Shown here one piece after another: positions 7,137-8,525 of a DNA stretch of 8,525 bases (its first letter is position 1; each line of letters opens with the position of its first letter). The notes beneath the pieces were generated by a model. The model searched no databases, had not been told where the DNA came from, and saw nothing but the letters and a program-made list of their open reading frames with translations. The stretch spans positions 1 through 8,525 of the forward strand of contig JBBQGU010000163.1 in assembly GCA_038323315.1 (NCBI GenBank). The letters are read 5' to 3'. The translations under genes and the position numbers were made by a program. This DNA comes from Stagnihabitans sp038323315. GTDB taxonomy: Bacteria > Pseudomonadota > Alphaproteobacteria > Rhodobacterales > Rhodobacteraceae.

Positions 7137-7157
7137 TCAAACTTGGCAAGGGCCGGT
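7123..7157. terminator. Nested inverted repeat between convergent stops
   Basis: A perfect 12-bp palindrome GTTTGATCAAAC (7131-7142) is flanked by ACCGGC (7123-7128) and its complement GCCGGT (7152-7157). It sits where the plus-strand unit ends (7136) and the minus-strand ATPase gene stops (7157). A bidirectional terminator or simple chance are both possible. There is no strong T run on either strand. Confidence 0.3.
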
Positions 7158-8470
7158 CACTTGGCAATCGCCTCATCCCGCACGAACATGTTGGCCCAGG
7201 CGCGGTCCACAAGGTGGGGCGTCATCTGATAGGGGATATTTTCGAACTCACATATCGCGATCATCTGGTCGATCAGGAAGACCGGCTGATAATTGGCATA
7301 GTTGTTGTCGATGGTCGGGTATTTCGTCTTCAGCAAATGCATCAAGGTTGCCTCGTCCAGCGGCATCTTCTTCTTGCGCGCGATCATGGCAAAGATCTTC
7401 AGAAAGTTGTCTTGGTTGGGGCCGTCGATCTTGATCTTGAAGAAGATCCGCCGCAGGGCAGCCCCGTCAAAGATTTCATTGGGGTGGAAGTTGGTCGAGA
7501 AGATCACCAGCGTGTCAAACGGCACAGTAAACTTTTCGCCCGATTGCAGCGCCAGAATGTCACGGCTTTCCTCGAGCGGCACGATCCAGCGGTTGACCAG
7601 TTTCTGCGGCGGTTCGGACTGGCGGCCAAGGTCGTCGACGATGAAGATGCCGCCGGATGATTTCAACTGCAAGGGCGCCTGATAGGTGCGGGCGACGGGA
7701 TTATACTTCAAATCCAGCATATCCAGCGTCAATTCACCGCCCGTCACCACCGAGGGGCGTTCGCAGAACACATAGCGGTTGTCGAAACGATTGCCGGACC
7801 GGCGCAGCGAGTTGGGGTCGTCCACCGATTCCTCGGCTGCGGAATGGACGATGGGGTCATAGACGGTGATGACCTGGCCCGAATATTCGATGGCGCGGGG
7901 GATATAGATCTTGTCGCCCAAAGCCGCGCGGATGCCGTTCGAGATCGAGGATTTGCCGTTGCCAGGCGGGCCATACATCAGGATCGAGCGGCCCGAGGTC
8001 ACGGCGGGCCCCAGATTGTCGATCAGGTCGGGCGGCAGGATCAGGTGGCCCATGCCGCGCATCAACTCGGCGCGGGTCAACCGGATGTTGCGCACGGATT
8101 GCCGCTTCATCTGGTCGCCATAGGCGGCCAGCGGCACCGGCATGGCACCATAATATTCCGACTGCGACAGCGCATCGAGGGCGCGGGATTTGCCGCCCTC
8201 GGTCAGTTGATAGCCCATTTCATTGCCGGAGGTGGCGTGCAGGGTTCCCGTCGCCTCCAGCAGGCGCTGCCCGCGTGCCGTATCGATCAGTTCCTGCGTC
8301 AGGGTTGCGGGCAGGCAGATCACCCGCGCGATCACCGAAACCAGGTCCAGGTTCATACGGAACATGGTTTTCAACAGGATGTCCCGCATCATCACCGGAC
8401 TAAGGCCAACGTCGGCCAGACTGCGCGGCGGGGCCGGGGGCAGGACCCCGGGCGTGGTTTGGATGTTCAT
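7157..8470 (-). CDS. AAA+ ATPase with winged-helix-like N-terminal domain, function unknown
   Basis: The 437-residue soluble protein has a complete nucleotide-binding core. Walker A is GPPGNGKSS (167-175), Walker B GGIFIVDD (273-280), sensor-1-like VIFSTNFHP with N327, and a likely arginine finger at R340-R341 in ALRRIFFKI. Residues about 20-105 look like a helical, possibly winged-helix region (LTQELIDTARGQRLLEATG, then GYQLTEGGKSRALDAL), so regulation of a partner or DNA/protein binding is possible. I recall near-identical architecture in Rhodobacterales genomes, where it is annotated only as an ATPase; the role is not known to me. The start at 8470 has AGGTGG (8475-8480) 4 nt away. No membrane segments are visible. 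Its 5' neighbours lie outside the window, so its operon cannot be judged. Confidence 0.85.
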   Translation of the reverse strand: MNIQTTPGVLPPAPPRSLADVGLSPVMMRDILLKTMFRMNLDLVSVIARVICLPATLTQELIDTARGQRLLEATGTLHATSGNEMGYQLTEGGKSRALDALSQSEYYGAMPVPLAAYGDQMKRQSVRNIRLTRAELMRGMGHLILPPDLIDNLGPAVTSGRSILMYGPPGNGKSSISNGIRAALGDKIYIPRAIEYSGQVITVYDPIVHSAAEESVDDPNSLRRSGNRFDNRYVFCERPSVVTGGELTLDMLDLKYNPVARTYQAPLQLKSSGGIFIVDDLGRQSEPPQKLVNRWIVPLEESRDILALQSGEKFTVPFDTLVIFSTNFHPNEIFDGAALRRIFFKIKIDGPNQDNFLKIFAMIARKKKMPLDEATLMHLLKTKYPTIDNNYANYQPVFLIDQMIAICEFENIPYQMTPHLVDRAWANMFVRDEAIAK

Positions 8471-8511
8471 GGGGCCACCTGTGGTTTGCGATAGTCTGGG
8501 CTTTGGGTGTT

Positions 8512-8517
8512 ATTATC
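8512..8517 (-). promoter_or_regulatory. Possible -10 box of the AAA+ ATPase gene
   Basis: GATAAT on the minus strand lies in an AT-rich patch, rare in this GC-rich window, about 41 nt before the ATG. The matching -35 would fall outside the window, so this cannot be confirmed. Confidence 0.25.
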
Positions 8518-8525
8518 TAGTAAAC

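Overview
The window comes from a high-GC bacterium, most likely an alphaproteobacterium of the Rhodobacterales (roseobacter/Rhodobacter type). This is inferred from GC-rich codon use, from an AAA+ ATPase resembling one I recall from that group, and from short GTAGGATGGGC-type hairpins behind genes. No rRNA, tRNA, CRISPR array, insertion sequence or phage gene was seen.

Layout. Positions 1-46 hold a truncated 17-bp tandem repeat. Three minus-strand genes follow. The first (96-2075) is a cysteine-free 659-residue protein with a ladder of beta-helix-like repeats and a C-terminal RTX/serralysin-type calcium-binding and type I secretion module. The second (2197-3489) is a sorbosone dehydrogenase-like, PQQ-type six-bladed propeller protein with an N-terminal hydrophobic anchor or signal. 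The third (3615-4886) is guanine deaminase (guaD). The RTX and guaD genes each end in the same 28-bp hairpin element, placed exactly 4 nt past the stop codon. A 122-bp divergent intergenic region separates guaD from a plus-strand pair: mgtE (5009-6370, magnesium transporter) and 5-formyltetrahydrofolate cyclo-ligase (6355-6900), which probably overlap. Directly behind the cyclo-ligase, with a TTGA stop/start overlap, lies a signal-peptide-like sequence whose continuation is readable only by changing frame twice. I call it a broken gene for a small exported protein (6897-7136). The last gene, on the minus strand (7157-8470), is a AAA+ ATPase with a winged-helix-like N-terminal region. Its upstream region runs off the window.

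How they fit together. The genes look like ordinary chromosomal housekeeping and accessory functions: purine salvage, Mg2+ uptake, folate repair, a secreted RTX protein and a periplasmic-type dehydrogenase. They do not form one pathway. I found no convincing multi-gene novel system. The items most worth a second look are the equal-offset hairpin pair, the frame-split exported protein, the repeat-ladder RTX protein, the altered GGNAG-type motif in MgtE, and the uncharacterised AAA+ protein.
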